The translations under genes and the position numbers were made by a program. From assembly GCA_021442155.1 (NCBI GenBank), contig CM038215.1, positions 5,790,976-5,854,975 of the forward strand: a stretch of 64,000 nucleotides of DNA, in the 5' to 3' direction. The stretch is from Cymbidium sinense (Eukaryota; Streptophyta; Magnoliopsida; Asparagales; Orchidaceae). Numbering within the stretch: the first letter of the stretch is position 1; each line of letters starts with the position of its first letter. Shown piece after piece: positions 1-12,796 of the stretch. The notes beneath the pieces were generated by a model, which saw only the letters and a list, made by a program, of their open reading frames with translations, made no database searches and was not told where the DNA came from.

Positions 1-3000
1 AAACCCATTAGTGAATTGATTTAATTTAAAAATGTAATTAATTTTGTGGGTTAATTTTAGAAATGTAATTAAATCAAATGTAAGCATGTTAATTAAGTTA
101 TTATTTTTTTTTTAGTTTAGTTTAGGTTTTTTATTTATTTATTTTGTTTTATTTAGTTTAGGATTAGATTTAGGTTTACTTTATTTTAAGTTTAGGTTTA
201 GGTTTTATTCAGTTTTAGTTTAAGTTTAGGTTTTAATTATTTTAAGTTTATTTTTATTAGTTTAGGGTTTATTTTTATTTTATTATATTTTATTTTGTTT
301 AGGTTTAGTTTATTTATTTATTTTTTTAGTTTATTTAGTTTTAGGTTTAGGTTTAGGTTTTAGTTTTAGGGTTTAGGTTAGGTTTGGATATACAGGGTTA
401 GTTTAGGTCAGTTTAGGGTTGTAAGTTTGGGGTTTAGTTAGTTTAGGGCCTATGATTTGGTTTTAGGATTTGGATCAGGGTTTAGGGTTTAGTTTTTTAA
501 AAAAAATTAAGCAAACCAAGAGTTTATTTATTTATTTATTTTAGATTTTATTTTATTTTATTGGTTTTATTTATTTTAGTTTTATTTATTTTAGTTGATT
601 ATTTTAGTTTATTTTGTGTTTAGTTTTGTTTATGTTTATTTTTTTAGTTTAGTTTTATTTTTTCTTTTATTTTTTAGGTTTTATTTTTTCTTTTTTAGGT
701 TTTAGGTTTAGGTTTAGGTGTGGGGGATTAGGGTTTAGTTTAGGTTTTATTATTTTATTTTTAATTTTAAAATTAAGCATATACCAAGAGTTTAGGTTTA
801 TTTATTTTATTTTATTTTTATTTATTTTATTTTAATTTTATTTAGTTTATTTTTTATTTATTTTAGGTTTATTTTATTTTAGGTTTTTTTTTATTTGTTT
901 ATTTTTAGTTTGTTTAGGTAGCTGATTTTTTTATTTAGTTTTATTTTTTTTTTTTTAGGTTTAGTTTTTTTTTTTCAAGATTATTTATTTTATCTATTTT
1001 TTTTAGGTTTAGGTTTTAGGTTTTTTATTTTAGGTTTAATTTAGATTTATTTTAGGTTTATGTTTATTTAGTTTATTTAATTTTATTTTAGTTTAGGTAT
1101 TTTTTTAATTTAGTTTATTTTAGTTTAGGTTTAGGTTTATTGTTTGTTTTTTTTTTTATGTTATGTTTAATATTTTTAGTTTTATAGTTTAGGTTTTATT
1201 TTCTATTTTTTAGGTTTTATTTTACATATATTTTTAAGGTTTAGGTTTTTACTTTGTTTTTAATTTAATTTATTTTTATTTTATATTTAGTTTTGATTTT
1301 ATTTTGGTTTTTTACCTTAGTTTGTTTTTTAAGTTTAGTTTAGGTTTTATTTATTTTATTTTAGTTTATTTTATCTTATTTATTTTATTTTTGCTTTGGT
1401 TTAGTTTTTATTTTATTTTTTATTTTATCTTTCTTTATCATTTTATTTATATTTTTATTTCTTTAGTCAGTTTCTTTTAGGTTTTTTAGTTTAGGTCAGG
1501 CTCAGGGCTCAGAGGCTTGTAGGTCTTAGGATTTCCAGGATTTGGCCTGGGGCTCAGGTTTTCAGGGCCTCAGGTTTGGGTGGGCTAGGTTTCAGGCTTT
1601 ATAAGGGCTTAGGCTCAGTAGATCAGGGTTTGTGGCCAGTGGCTCAGCCTTTAGTGCTCAGTTTTGGTTTAGATTAGCAAGGCTGGCTGCCAGCCTGGGT
1701 TTGTGGCCTGGCCTGGGGCCCAGTGGGTTAGGTGGATCATGGCTGTTAGGGCTCAGGCCTGGGGTTTAGCTCAACAGTGGCCTAGAGGGTTTTAGGGCTC
1801 ATGGCAGGTTTAGGGTTTAGGGTTTAGGATTTTTAAATTTAGCAAACCACATTTGCTTCATTTAATTTAATTTAATATCTTAGTCATTTTATTATTTTAT
1901 TTTAATCCAATTTATTTTTATTTTATTTAGTCTATTTATTTATTCTTTATGCTCTATTATTTTAATTTATTTTAGCCTTAGGTCTTGATTTATGTTCATT
2001 CAAGTTTATCTTTAATTTATATCTAGGCCAGGTTTATCTTTATGTTTTAGGCCCAGGTAGGTTAGGCCTAGGGTAGTGAGTCTCATGGCTCCAGGGTTCA
2101 GCCCAGCTAGGGTAGTGTGGCCCAGGGTCTTTGGCCCAGGTCAGCTCATGATCTAGGTTTAGTGGGCCTGGCCCAGGCCTTAGGGCACCCAGGGAGGGCC
2201 CAGGGCCTCAGTGGCCTGGGCCCAGTGTTTTGGTAGACTCCAGGGCCTGGAGTCAGGCCCAGGATCTGGGCCTGATGGTGGCTCAAGGTCAGGGCCCAGT
2301 TTAGGGCCCAGGGTCTGGGGGCAAGTGGCCAGGTAGGGCCTCAGGCCTAGGGCCTAGGCCAGGGTCTTGTGGGCCTGGTGGCCCAGGGCCAAGCAGGGTA
2401 TTTAGGATCAGGTTAGGGTTTTTTATTTTAATCTTTATTTTTTAAAGCAGAAAATTAGTAGGTTTCCTATTTATTTATTTATTTTATTTTATTTATTTTA
2501 TTTTATTTTCTATTTCAATATTTCTTTTTTATTTTATAGTTTAGTTTATTTGATTTAGGTTTATTTATTTTAGTTTAGGTTTCTTTATTTTGTTTTATTT
2601 TTTGATTTTAAGTAAGTTTAAATTTATTTTAGTTTTGAATTATTTTTATTTTATTTTAAGTTTAAGTCTTATTTTTAGTTTAGTTTAGTTTCTTTTATTT
2701 TATTTTTTTAGGTTTTAGGTTTTATTTTAGGTTTATTTTAGTTATTTTTTAAGTTTAGGTTTAGGTATTTTATTTTATTTTTTTATTTAGTTTAGGTTTA
2801 ATTTTAGGTTTAGTTTATTTTAGGCTTAGGTTTAGGTTTTATTTATTTTATTTTAGTTTATTTTAGTTTAGGTTTAGTTTTATTTTATTTTTGGTTTCAT
2901 TTTAGTTAAGGGTTTAGTTTTTATTTTATATTATTTATGTTTATTTTTAGGTTTAGGTATTTATTTAGTTTTTTTTATTTTATTTTTTAGGTTTAGTTTT

Positions 3001-3336
3001 ATTTTATTTTAAATTTTTTTTATTTTAGTTTTGTTTAGGTTTTATTTATTTTATTTTAGTTTAGTTTTTTTTTCTTTTTAGTTTAGGTTTAGGTTTCAAT
3101 TTAGTTTATGTTCTTAATTTATTTTATTTTATTATTTTATTTTGATTTAGGTTTTTTATTTATTTTATTTTAGGTTTTATTTAGTTTAGGTTTAGGTTTT
3201 AGCTTTAGGTTTGTATTTGTGGTTTGGGGTTTTTAGGTTGGGTTTAGAGTTTAGGGTTTAGGGTTTAGGGTTTTTGAGTTTAGGGTTATGGTTTTAGGTT
3301 TAAGATTCAAGTTTTAGTTTAGGGTTTAGGATTTTT
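1..3336 (+). repeat. Degenerate telomere-like array, left block
   Basis: The plus strand is an irregular mixture of TTTAGGG, TTTAGG, TTTA and TTTTA units, with T and G dominating and almost no C except in two GC-rich patches described separately. The motif AAATTAAGCAAACC, or relatives of it, appears near 505, 770 and 1835 and recurs across the window as a higher-order marker. No open reading frame of interest is present. Long diverged runs with no uninterrupted telomeric tract indicate old interstitial telomeric DNA. Confidence 0.9.
1490..2410 (+). repeat. GC-rich variant of the telomere-like array (CCCAGGG / CTCAGGG)
   Basis: In two patches (about 1490-1830 and 2030-2410) the heptamer TTTAGGG is largely replaced by CTCAGGG, CCCAGGG or GGCCCAGG-type units. 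The AGGG half is preserved while the T's become C. Between the patches lies ordinary T-rich sequence. Weaker patches occur near 4700-4900, 6830-7140 and 11175-11400. This could be biological T-to-C drift. It could equally be a read-calling artefact of telomeric C-strand sequence. Confidence 0.8.
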
Positions 3337-3803
3337 GGTTTTTTTCTTTATATAATAGAGAATAAATTCAGATTCAATAAATTTAGATTTTTGGTAACAC
3401 ACCAAGTTTTCTAAGACATAAGTGACGACATAGATAAAAAATGAGCATGCATAGAAGAAATCAAAAACACTAGATAACTAGAACTATCTCTACTATAAAG
3501 ACATAGTTCCATAAGTGCAGATTGGATCGCCCATTTTTCAGTTTCTCCAAGACCCATCAACTACTCCTCCTCAAGTAGCGGATCCACCATCATATCCCCT
3601 ATTTCTCCTCCGCCACCACCATAACGTAACCTCTCTCCGCCTCCATAACCACCAATGCTCGCATCAACTCATATCCACCAGCACCTCCAGATCCCCCACC
3701 ACCACTATGGCAATCACCGCCTCTGTCTTCGCCTCCAACACTAGATCTAGACTGAGCCAAGTTGGGGGTGATGTTCCTACTATCAAGGTTCTGCACATTC
3801 TTA
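3337..3803 (-). pseudogene. GRP cassette 1: last exon of a glycine-rich RNA-binding protein plus 3' UTR
   Basis: Read on the minus strand from 3803, the sequence encodes the C-terminal edge of an RRM (QNLDSRNIT, then NLAQSRS; compare the NGxxLDGRxITVNxAQSR consensus of plant GRP7-like proteins). A Gly-rich tail follows (GGGGSGGAGG). The frame shifts later, but the terminal DGSWRN and TGA stop survive at 3539-3559, matching the GNWRN ending of many plant glycine-rich RNA-binding proteins. Below it lies a 3' UTR of about 200 bp ending in a T-run on the plus strand, an A-run in the sense direction. RNP1, RNP2 and the rest of the RRM are absent. The exon begins directly after CTAAG, abutting CCCTAAA repeats. 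I take it as a dead exon copy, not a gene. Confidence 0.8.
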
Positions 3804-4944
3804 GGGTTTAGGATTAGGTTTGGGTTTATTAGGTTTTATGGTTTAGGTTTATTTTTTAATTTATTTAGTTACTTTACCTTTAGGTTTAGGGTTTGGGGTT
3901 TAGGCTAGGTTTTAGGGTTTAGTGTTTTATGGTTTAGGCTTTTAGGTTTATGCTTTTATGGTTTGGTGGTTTAGTTGTTTGGGTTTAGGGTTTAGGTTTG
4001 GGTTTAGATCAAGTTTTTTTAAAAAAATTAAATAAAATAGGTTTAGGTTTATTTAGTTATTTAGTTTATTTTTTATTTATTTTAGTTTACATTATTTATT
4101 TCTTTATTTTATTTATTTTTAGTTTATTTATTTTTTTTATTTATTTTAGTTTTATTTTAATTTAAATTGTTAGTTTATGTTGAATTTTATTTTTATTTAG
4201 ATTAGGTTTTATTTTTTATTTATAGGTGTGTTTTTTTTATTTTTATTTTTTTATTTTATTTATTTTATTTTAGGTTTATTTTGAGGTTTATTTTTAGTTT
4301 AGGTTTAGGTTTATTTTAATTTAATTTTATTTATTTAGGTTTATAGTTTATTTTAGATTTATTTAGGTTTTATGTATTTTTTAGTTTTTATTTTAGTTTA
4401 GTTTGCCTGATTTATTTATTTTATTTTTTTAGGTTTTTTAGTATGGTTTTTATGTTTATTTATTTTAGGTTTTATTTTTAGTTTTATTTTAGGTTTATTT
4501 AGTTTTTTATTTTATTTTATTTTTACATTTAGTTTTTATTATATTTAGGTTTTATTCTTAGTTTATTTTATTTTATTTAGTTTAGTTTTATTTATTTATT
4601 TTTTTTTTATCTTATCTTATTTTAGAGGTTTAGGCTCAGTTTAAGTTTATTATTATTTATATTTTATTTCATTTTATTTATTTCTTTTAGGTTTATTTTT
4701 AGCTCAGGTGTGTTTTGTGATTTAGGGTTAGCCCAGTGGCTCAGATTTAGGGTTTGGTTGGGGGGTTTGGGGTGGGTCAGGTAGGGTTTATGGCTTTAGG
4801 GTTTTAGTGGGTTTAGGTTTAGTGGTCAGTTTGGTAGGGTTTAGGTGGGGTGCAGTTTAGGGTTTGTTGGGTTAGTTTATGGTTTAGAGTTTAGGATTTA
4901 GGATTTAGGATAGTTTAGGTTTGTGGTTTAGGTTTTAGGGTTTT
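3804..4944 (+). repeat. Degenerate telomere-like array between GRP cassette 1 and LINE fragment 1
   Basis: TTTAGGG-rich at the left (3804-4020), then TTTATTTTA-rich, then G-richer again before the LINE 3' end (4700-4944). It contains the higher-order marker in the form AAAAAATTAAATAAAATAGG near 4020. I see nothing coding. Confidence 0.85.
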
Positions 4945-6566
4945 TTTTTGGGAAATTAAAAAAATTTTATTGCTACAAAGAAAAGGTATAAAGTCCTTAG
5001 AGGGGCAAATCTCTAAGCAAATGCTCAAAGAGCTAAAAAGTCCTAAGGAGATAAGCCCCTAGCTAATACAATAGATAATGAAAGTATGCTAATAAAAAAG
5101 AAATAGAGATCCACCAAAAATAATCCTTGAAAAAGAACTTCCTCTCCTTTTGAAACTAGCACAATCAAGGAGCAAAAGTTTCCAACCACTGTAGATTTGC
5201 AACAAGCTTGTAAAGGGATGAGTATAAATAATGAAATAGTTAATTAAGCATAAAATACAAGAGAAGAAAAAGAAGTAAAAGATGAAGAAAAGGCTCAGAA
5301 AATTATAATCCTTAAGGAGCAAAGACCATATGTAAGCATCCAAACTTCAAGTGAAGGGTTACAATTACATATAACACTACCAAAAGAAGGAGTGGGAAAC
5401 ATCAATGCCATCATTGCCAGCATACCTCTTGTAGCACCTTATCTAATGATGATCATCGCACAAACCTGCATAAAACTTCAAATAGTAAATATAACCAAAA
5501 CACCCAAGATATATTAAACTCAAAGAAAGTGATAAGGGGTAACCCACCAGGAAAGCATTAGACTAGAGGGAGCACCACCAAAGCCACCACCAAGAATTGC
5601 TAACACAATTGCTAGGAGCAAACCTCACAATATAGGAAAAAGGACTAAACAGAGACCAAATAAAGGAAAAAAAGGAGGACCTTAGTTGATAAGGTCATTC
5701 ATTAAATGAGCATGGAAAAAACTAGAAATAATAATACCTAGAGGAATAGTAAGAGTAACATTAAGAATGAGAGGAAGTGAGAAAACCATCAAAATAGGAA
5801 AGGGAAGAAGTTCAGCCACTGTCCAGAAATGAAAATCGCAGTAGGTAGAAACTAGAAAAGAAGAATGGGAAAGTAAGTATTCCAAACATAGACTCAAATA
5901 GATCAAGAAAATTATAACAAAGTAAATACTTTTGACCAAACCAACAGCTAGCACCCAATCCAAGCAACAGAAGTAGTTCACCTCCAAGCCACCAAGAGCC
6001 AAGGATTCAAATCAATAGACTTAGAGCCATCGATGAAAGATAAAAGAGTCATCCAAATCATAAACATTAAAAAAATCCCAAGGAAAGTCATAGACCACCA
6101 ATCCAAATCCAAGACATGAGAATCCAGTTAAATAGTTAGATGTAGCCAAAATAGAAAAAGTAAGATCCCTTTAGGATCATAAATAATCCAACAACTGATA
6201 GCAAATAACAAGAACCCTAATAGATTCATCATCAGCAAAGTCCAAAAAACATCCAACCAGTAGTTTGCAGCCTTCTAGTTCATAACACAAAGAAAAAATA
6301 GAACCTCAATATCACTAGAGGCACCCAATATTCATAAGATATAATAATCCAAAACCATCCAGCATTACGCTAATCTAGAACAGCACTAAAGAAAGGATAG
6401 ATAGCTGCAGGAAAATAGTTCTCCAAGCTACAACTAAAAAATAAAGAGCCCTTAAGGTCACACAACTCCTCTTAGCAGTAGGAGCAAAACCAAGAGAGAA
6501 AGGACAACCAAAAGTAACTAGAAAACAATCCCGATCAAGAAACGCAAGTGGTAGAATAGCCCACAA
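4945..6566 (-). mobile_element. LINE fragment 1 (3' UTR only, 5'-truncated)
   Basis: Reading on the minus strand from 6566 to 4945, this is the 3' part of the same LINE family seen at 19770 and 31081. The 3' terminus is clearly shared: a segment with AGTCCTTAGAGGGGCAAATC (plus-strand reading, about 4992-5011), a CAAAG block, then AATAAA in the sense direction (4966-4971) and a short A-rich tail. It joins CCCTAAA repeats directly. The left-hand sequence at 5000-5080 (AGTCC..., CTCAAAGAGC) matches 19830-19900 and 31130-31200. Minus-strand open frames here are short, hydrophobic and have no recognisable domain; they reflect a pyrimidine-rich 3' UTR. The truncated 5' end abuts TTTAGGG at about 6567. 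Confidence 0.75.
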
Positions 6567-9500
6567 TAGTATAGGGTTTTAGGGGTTTAGGCTTTAGGAT
6601 TTAGGGTTAGGGTTAAGGTTAGGTTTAGGGTTTGTAGGATTTAGGTTTGCTTAGTTTTAGGTTTGTGATTTAGGGTTTAGGGTTTTAGGTTTTGGTTTAG
6701 GTTTAGGATTTTGATTTAGGATTAGGTGTGGTTTTAGGGTTTAGAGGTTTATTTAGGCCTAGGTTTTAGGTTTTAGAGTTTAGTTTATGGTTTTAGTAGG
6801 GAGTTAGGATTTTTAAGGGCCCAGGATTTATAGTTTAGGTCAGACTCAGTGATTTTAAGGTGTTTGTGGGTTTGGGTAGGTCAGGTCAGTGATTAGGTCA
6901 GGTTATAGGTTTAGGGCTTTAGGGAGGGCCAGGGTTTAAGGGTAGGAGAGGTGGATCATCAGTGGTCAGGATTTAGGGTTTAGATTTAATGAGTGCAGTT
7001 TAGGATCTGGGGAGCATTTGTAGTCAGGTTAGGGTCAGAGCCTTAGAGAGGTTTTGTGGCTAGGGAGAGGGTTAGGAGGTTTAAGTGGGGGTTTAGGGTT
7101 TAGGGTCACATTTTAGGTAGTGTCAGGATCATGGTTTAGGGTTTTAAATTTAAGCAAACCGACAGGTTTTATTTATTTAGTTTATTTAGTTTATTATTTA
7201 TTTATTTTAGTATTCATTTTTCATTTTTATTTAGGTTTATTTTTATTTTATTTTTATTTAGTTGGTTTATTTATTTTAAGTTTATTTATTTTAGTTTGAT
7301 TTTATTTTAGTTTTATTTTAAGTTTAGGTTTAGGTTTTGTTTACTTTTAAGTTTAGTTTTATTTTATTTTATTTTATGTTTAGGTTTTATTTTTATTTTA
7401 GTTTAGGTTTAGGTTTATTTTATTTTTAGGTTTAGGTTTCATTTTAGGTTTTTTTTAGTTTATTTTTTAAGTTTAATTTAGGTTTAGGTTTAGGTTTAGT
7501 TTATTTTAGGATTAGGTTTATGTTTTATTTATTTTAGTTTAGGTTTAGGTTTATTTTATTTATTTTAGGTTTAGTTTTTTTAATCATTTAGGGTTTAGGT
7601 TTTAATTTTATTTAGGTTTAAGTTTTATTTATTTAGTTTATTTTAAGGTTTTATTTAGTTTAGGTTTAGGTTTAGGTTATTTGGTTTTTGGGGTTTAGGT
7701 GGTGGTAGTAGGGTGGTTATTAGGTTAGTTTATGATTTATGTTTTTTTAAGAAAAATTAAGTAAACCAAGATGTTTTTTTTTTGTTTTTTTTTAGTTATT
7801 TTTTATTTATTTTATATTATTTAATTTATTATTTTATTTTGGTTTTATTTTATTTATTTTATTTTATTTATTTATTTTATTTTAGTTTTATTTATTTTAG
7901 GTTTAGGTTTTTTATGTTTATTTTTTTTAGTTTAGTTTTATTTTATTTTATTTTTAGGTTTCATTTTATTTTTTATTTTAGGTATAGGTTTTGGTTTAGG
8001 GTTTGGGTTTTAGTTTTGGCTTAGTTTAGGGTTTTGATTTGTTAATTTTTTCTTTTATTTTTATTTTTTTAAATTATGTATACTCGTAGGTTTAGGTTTA
8101 TTTATTTTGTTTTTAATTTATTTTAGTTTATTTTATTTTTTATTTTATTTAGTCTATTTATTTATTTTAGGCTTACTAATTTCAGTTTAGGTTTAGGTTT
8201 ATTTTTACGTATAGTTTTATTTTTATTTTATTTTTTATATTTATGTTTTATCTTATATTTGTAGGATTAGGTTTAAGTTTTTATTTTATTTATTTAGGTT
8301 TAGGTTTTATATTTTATTTTGGTATATAATTTAGTTATAATTTTTAGTTTAGTTAGGTTTATTTTTGTTTATTTTATTATATTTAGTTTAGGTTTAGGTT
8401 TAGGTTTTATTTATTTAATTTAGTTTATTTTAGTTTAAGTTTATGTTAATTTTATTTTGATTATTTTATTTTTTTAGGTTTTATTTTTAGGAATATTTTT
8501 AACTTTATGTTTTTATTTAGTTTTTATTTTATTTTATTTTATTTAAGATTTTATTTTTAATTTTTTTAAGGATTTTAGGTTTTATGGATTAAAATTTAGG
8601 GTTTAGGGTTTAGGGTTTAGAGTTTAAGGTTAGTTTAGGGTTTAAGATTTAGGGTTTGGGGTTTAGGTTTGGGGTTTAGGGTTTAGGTGTAGGTTGGGTT
8701 TAGGGTTTAGAGTTGTGATTAGGTTTGGGTTTAGTGGTTTAGGGTAGGTTTAGGGTTAGGGTTTAGGATTTAGGGTTAGGGTTTTTTTATTTTTTTAAAA
8801 GTAAACTAGTAGATTTAGTTTTATTTAGTTAATTTATTTTTTATTATTTATTTTCATTTATTTTATTTTTCTACTTTGGTTTATTTTTATTTTTATTAAG
8901 TTTAGTTTATTTATTTTTGTATTGGTTTTTATTTTAGTTTATTTGTTAGGGTTAAGTTTCTATGTATTTTTTTTAATTTAGTATTATTTTTATTTTATTT
9001 TTGGTTTAACTTTTTTATTTTTTATTTTAGGTTTAGTATATTTATTTTATTTTATTTATTTAGGTTTTAGGTTTTATTTGTTTAATTTTTAGGTTTTATA
9101 TTTTAATTTAGGTTTAGGTTTATTTTTATTTTATTTTATTTTATTTTGTTTATGTTTAGGTTTAGGTTTAGTTTATTTTAGGTTTAGATTTAGGTTTTAT
9201 TTATTTTAGTTTAGTTTATTTTAATTTTGGTTTAGTTTTATTTATTTATTTTTAGGGTTTGGTTTTTTTTAGTTAAGGGTTTAGGTTTTATTTTATATTT
9301 ACTTTTAGGTTTAGGTTTTTATTTAATTTTTATTTTATTTTATTTTATTTTAGGTTTATTTTATTTAGGTTTTTTTTTAGTTTAGTTTAGGTTTTTATTT
9401 ATTTTATTTTAGTTTAGTTTTTTTTCTTTTTGGGTTTAAGTTTAGGTTTTAGTTTATGTTTTTATTTTATTTTATTTTGTTATGTTATGTTATTTTCATT

Positions 9501-9776
9501 TAGGTTTTTTTATTTATTTTATTTTCAGGATTTATTTAATTTAGATTTAGGTTTTTAGCTTTTTAGGGTTTTGGGTTTAGGGTTAGTTTAGGGTTTAGGG
9601 TTGGTTTAGGGTTTAGGGTTTAGGGTTTAGTGTTTAGGGTCTTGAGTGTGGGGTTTGGGGTTTAGGTGTGGGTTTTAGGTTTAGTTTTGGTAGGGTTTTT
9701 TTTTTAGGTTGTGGTTTAGAGTTTAGGGTTGAGGTTTTCGATTTAATGTTCAAGTTTTAGTTTAGGGTTTAGGGTT
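6567..9776 (+). repeat. Degenerate telomere-like array, several higher-order units
   Basis: Alternating TTTAGGG-rich (6567-7140, 8590-8780, 9560-9776) and TTTATTTTA-rich segments. Marker motifs occur near 7146, 7750, 8070 and 8795, showing that several partial higher-order units are joined. A phrase of TTTAGGTTTAGG followed by TTTTATTTATTTTAG recurs at about 7510 and 9180 and in distant blocks. The open frame at 7782-8024 is only phenylalanine/tyrosine-rich low-complexity translation. Confidence 0.85.
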
Positions 9777-10266
9777 TTTTTTCTTTTTAGCAGAGAATAA
9801 ATTAAGATTCAATATTTCCTCTTTTCGATTTAATCAACCAAGTAACACATCAAATTTTTGAAGACATAAGTGATGACATAGATAGAAAATGAGCACACAT
9901 AGAGGAAATCAAAAACCCTATATTGCTAGAATTGTCTCTATTATACAGACATAGTTCCATAAGCAGCAGATTGGATCGATTGTTCTTCAGTTTCTCTAGT
10001 TCCCATCAGATCCACCCTGGCCTCTTAAATAGCGGGATCCATCATCATATCCCTTATTTCTCCCTCTGCTACCACAACAACTATAACCTCCATTGCTCCT
10101 CCCACCTCCATAACCACCACTGCTCTAAGCACCACCTCCATATCCACCAACACCACTAGATCCCCCACCACCACTATGACAACCACCGCCCCTGCCTTCA
10201 CCTCCATCGCCAAATCTAGAGCCTGGTTGATGGTGATACTCCTGTCGCTAAGGTTCTTCCCATTCT
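9777..10266 (-). pseudogene. GRP cassette 2: RRM end, Gly-rich exon and 3' UTR
   Basis: On the minus strand from 10266 the exon starts NGKNLSDRSITINQA, a good match to the last strand of a plant GRP RRM. A frameshift just after this moves the Gly-rich tail into another frame, where GGT repeats are read as valine. The C-terminal WRN is broken: the Trp codon is TAG (about 9990-10010). The 3' UTR runs down to about 9785 and ends in an A-rich tail (sense) against CCCTAAA. It was probably a copy of an already transposed cassette, because its borders equal those of cassette 1. Confidence 0.78.
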
Positions 10267-11580
10267 TAGGGTTTAGGATTAGGTTTAGGTTTATTATGTT
10301 TTAGGGTTTAGATTTACTTTTAAATTTATTTAGTTACTATACATTTAGGTTTAGGGTTTGGGGTTTAAGGTTAGGGTTTATGGTTTACAATTTATGGTTT
10401 AGGGTTTTAGGGTTTATCCTTTTAGGGTTTAGGGTTTAAGGTTTAGGGTTTATGGTCTAAGGTTTTTTTTTTTAAATTAAATAAACAGATTAGTTTTTGT
10501 TTTTTAGTATTTATTTATTTATTATTTTAGTTTACTTTATTTTTTTTATTTTATTTTTATTTATTTTATTTAGTTTATTTATTTTATTTATTTTAAGTTT
10601 ATTTATTTTTAGGTTTTTTATTTAGTTTATTTTTATGTTTATATGTTTATGTTTAGGTTTATTTTTTATTTGAGTTTTATTTTATTTTATTTTTTTAGGA
10701 TTAGGTTTTACTTTTTTTATTTTTAGGTGTTTAGGTTTTTATTTTATTTTTTTATAAGTTTTAATTTTTTATTTTAGGTTTATTTTGAAGTATTATTTTT
10801 TAGTTTAGGTTTAGGTTTATTTTTAATTTATTTTATTTTATTTAGTTTTGGTTTTAGTTTAGCTTACGTTTATTTTAGGTTTAGGTTTTAATTATTTTAG
10901 TCTAGTTTATTTTAGTTTAGGTTTATATTTATTTTTATTTTTATTTTAGGTTTATTTTTTTTTTTAGGTTTTATTTTATTTATTTTTATTTTATTTTATT
11001 TATTTTATTTAGTTTATTTTATTTATTTTATTTAGTTATTTATATTTAGGTTTTATTTTTTATTTATTTAGTTTATTTTATTTATTAGTTTATTTTAGTT
11101 TTTTAGGTTTATGTTATAGTTTAAGTATTTTATTATTTTTATTTAGTTTTATTTATTTTATTTAGGTTTATTTAGTTTAGTAGATTGGTAGTAGGCCCAG
11201 GCCCAGGATTTATTTAGGCCCAGTGGCCTGTGGCCCAGTTTGGTTAGGGCTCAGGTTAGTGGCCTTTAGTGTTTTCAGTTTCAGTGTTTTAGGTTTAGGC
11301 CTTTGGCTAGGTGGTCAGTTGGGGAGTAGAGTGGATTGGGGTGGTTTGGGTTAGGTTTTAGGGTTTCAGTTTTAGGGTTTAAGGTTAGGTTAGCTCAGTT
11401 CAGGTGGGTTTTAGGGTTTAGGTTTATTTAGAGTTTGTATTTGTGGAGTGGGTTTAGAGTTTAGTTTGTATAGGTTTGTTTAGGTTTTAGGGTTTTAGGT
11501 AGGGTTTATGGTTTATAGGTTGTAGGTTTATGGTTTAGAGTTTAGGTTTAGTTAGTTTGGGTTTTAGGTTTAGGGTTGGT
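10267..11580 (+). repeat. Degenerate telomere-like array
   Basis: Starts with TTTAGG units directly after the exon border, includes the marker near 10470, then TTTATTTTA-rich DNA, then a partly C-substituted patch (GGCCCAGG-type, 11175-11400). No gene seen. Confidence 0.85.
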
Positions 11581-12796
11581 GAGCCTTGAAGATTTGGATT
11601 TATAAAAGTAAAACATCCTTCTAAACAAAAATCTACTTTGTAGAAATAGAGAGCCGGAAAGATTGGGATTAGAACAAGTTATTACGTGGTTGAAATGAAA
11701 TTGTTGTTAAAAAATACTTTTCTTTATTTACAAAGATCAATTGTTTAGAGTTTTACTTGCTAATGCAAAAAACCAAAATTATAAATTAGTACATGAACAA
11801 ATTTGAAGTATTCTTGTTGTGTTCTAAAATTAAGGAATAATTATGCTAATGTTCTTTAGGTTTAGATTGACTTGAGCCTTAAATTTAATAGAGAGACTAC
11901 ATAAAATTAATTTGCATGTGACTTTATAACAAACTTTAGATTTTAAATAACATCAAAAATTCTTGTACCTAAAAGAATGTCATCAAATGTAGGAATTATT
12001 CTTTCCACCATTAAATCAAATTCAAATGAGTACATCTAAATGAAGTAACACTACTACCAATAAAAGAAAAATAGAAAAGATGATAGATACTATGTTGGGA
12101 TCCAAAATCTCTCTTAAATCATATTTTAGATGTCAGCAAAAAATCTGTGAGTGTTCTAAATCTATCACAACACTATGCCTCTTCTTTGTAAGCATTAACG
12201 TAATAATTTTACTTGAGCTTTCTTGCTTTTATTTTTAAGCAAATTATTTGTTACATTATGTTGCCAATGCTGAGTCTCAAAGTAGGAGAGCTATAGTTTT
12301 GGAAAACTTGAGATATTGAGTTTGAATTTTCTAGTTATGCACTACTATCAAGAGATTTTGTCGATACAATCACTATTGTAAAAAATCTCATTCAACAATA
12401 CTTTGCATCAAGTATGCCAAATTCACCAACATCTTGAGCACAGTCTCAAAGCATTGAAATCCCACTAAAGAGAGATTTTTAAAGCACATATTTAGCTCCT
12501 CGACATATCTGCTAAACTGAAAGAGCTACAATTGAGAAGACAATATCGATTAGAGATGAGTTCTATTATTAAATAGGCTATCTCATCTATAGAAGGGGAT
12601 TGCTCATAAATGGACACTTAGGTGTCTGAACTTAAGTAGATTCATTCTTCATTTGTCCACAAACAGAAAGCTACCCTTTAGCATCTCTATGAAATTTGAG
12701 ACAGGCAGTTTACTATGGCATATAAAGCTCATACAATTTTTATCTATATTAGAGAAATTCAGGCTAATCATTTGTAGCCAACATATTTTTTATTTT
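11581..12796. other. Unidentified 1.2-kb non-telomeric island
   Basis: This segment has balanced composition and no TTTAGG units, with sharp edges against telomere-like repeats on both sides. It looks like an insertion. I translated parts of both strands and found only frames with many stops; no domain, terminal inverted repeat or A-rich tail could be recognised, and it has no obvious second copy in the window. It may be a decayed fragment of a transposon or of genic DNA. Confidence 0.5.

Noticed and set aside
7782..8024. An 80-codon plus-strand frame of Phe, Tyr and Leu
   Set aside because: It is a direct translation of TTTATTTTA repeats; low complexity, no gene signals.
9923..10159. Ser/His-rich plus-strand frames opposite GRP cassettes (also 3515-3811, 27814-28083, 29663-29866)
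   Set aside because: These are antisense readings of GGT/GGA glycine codons (ACC/TCC), so they mirror the GRP exon.
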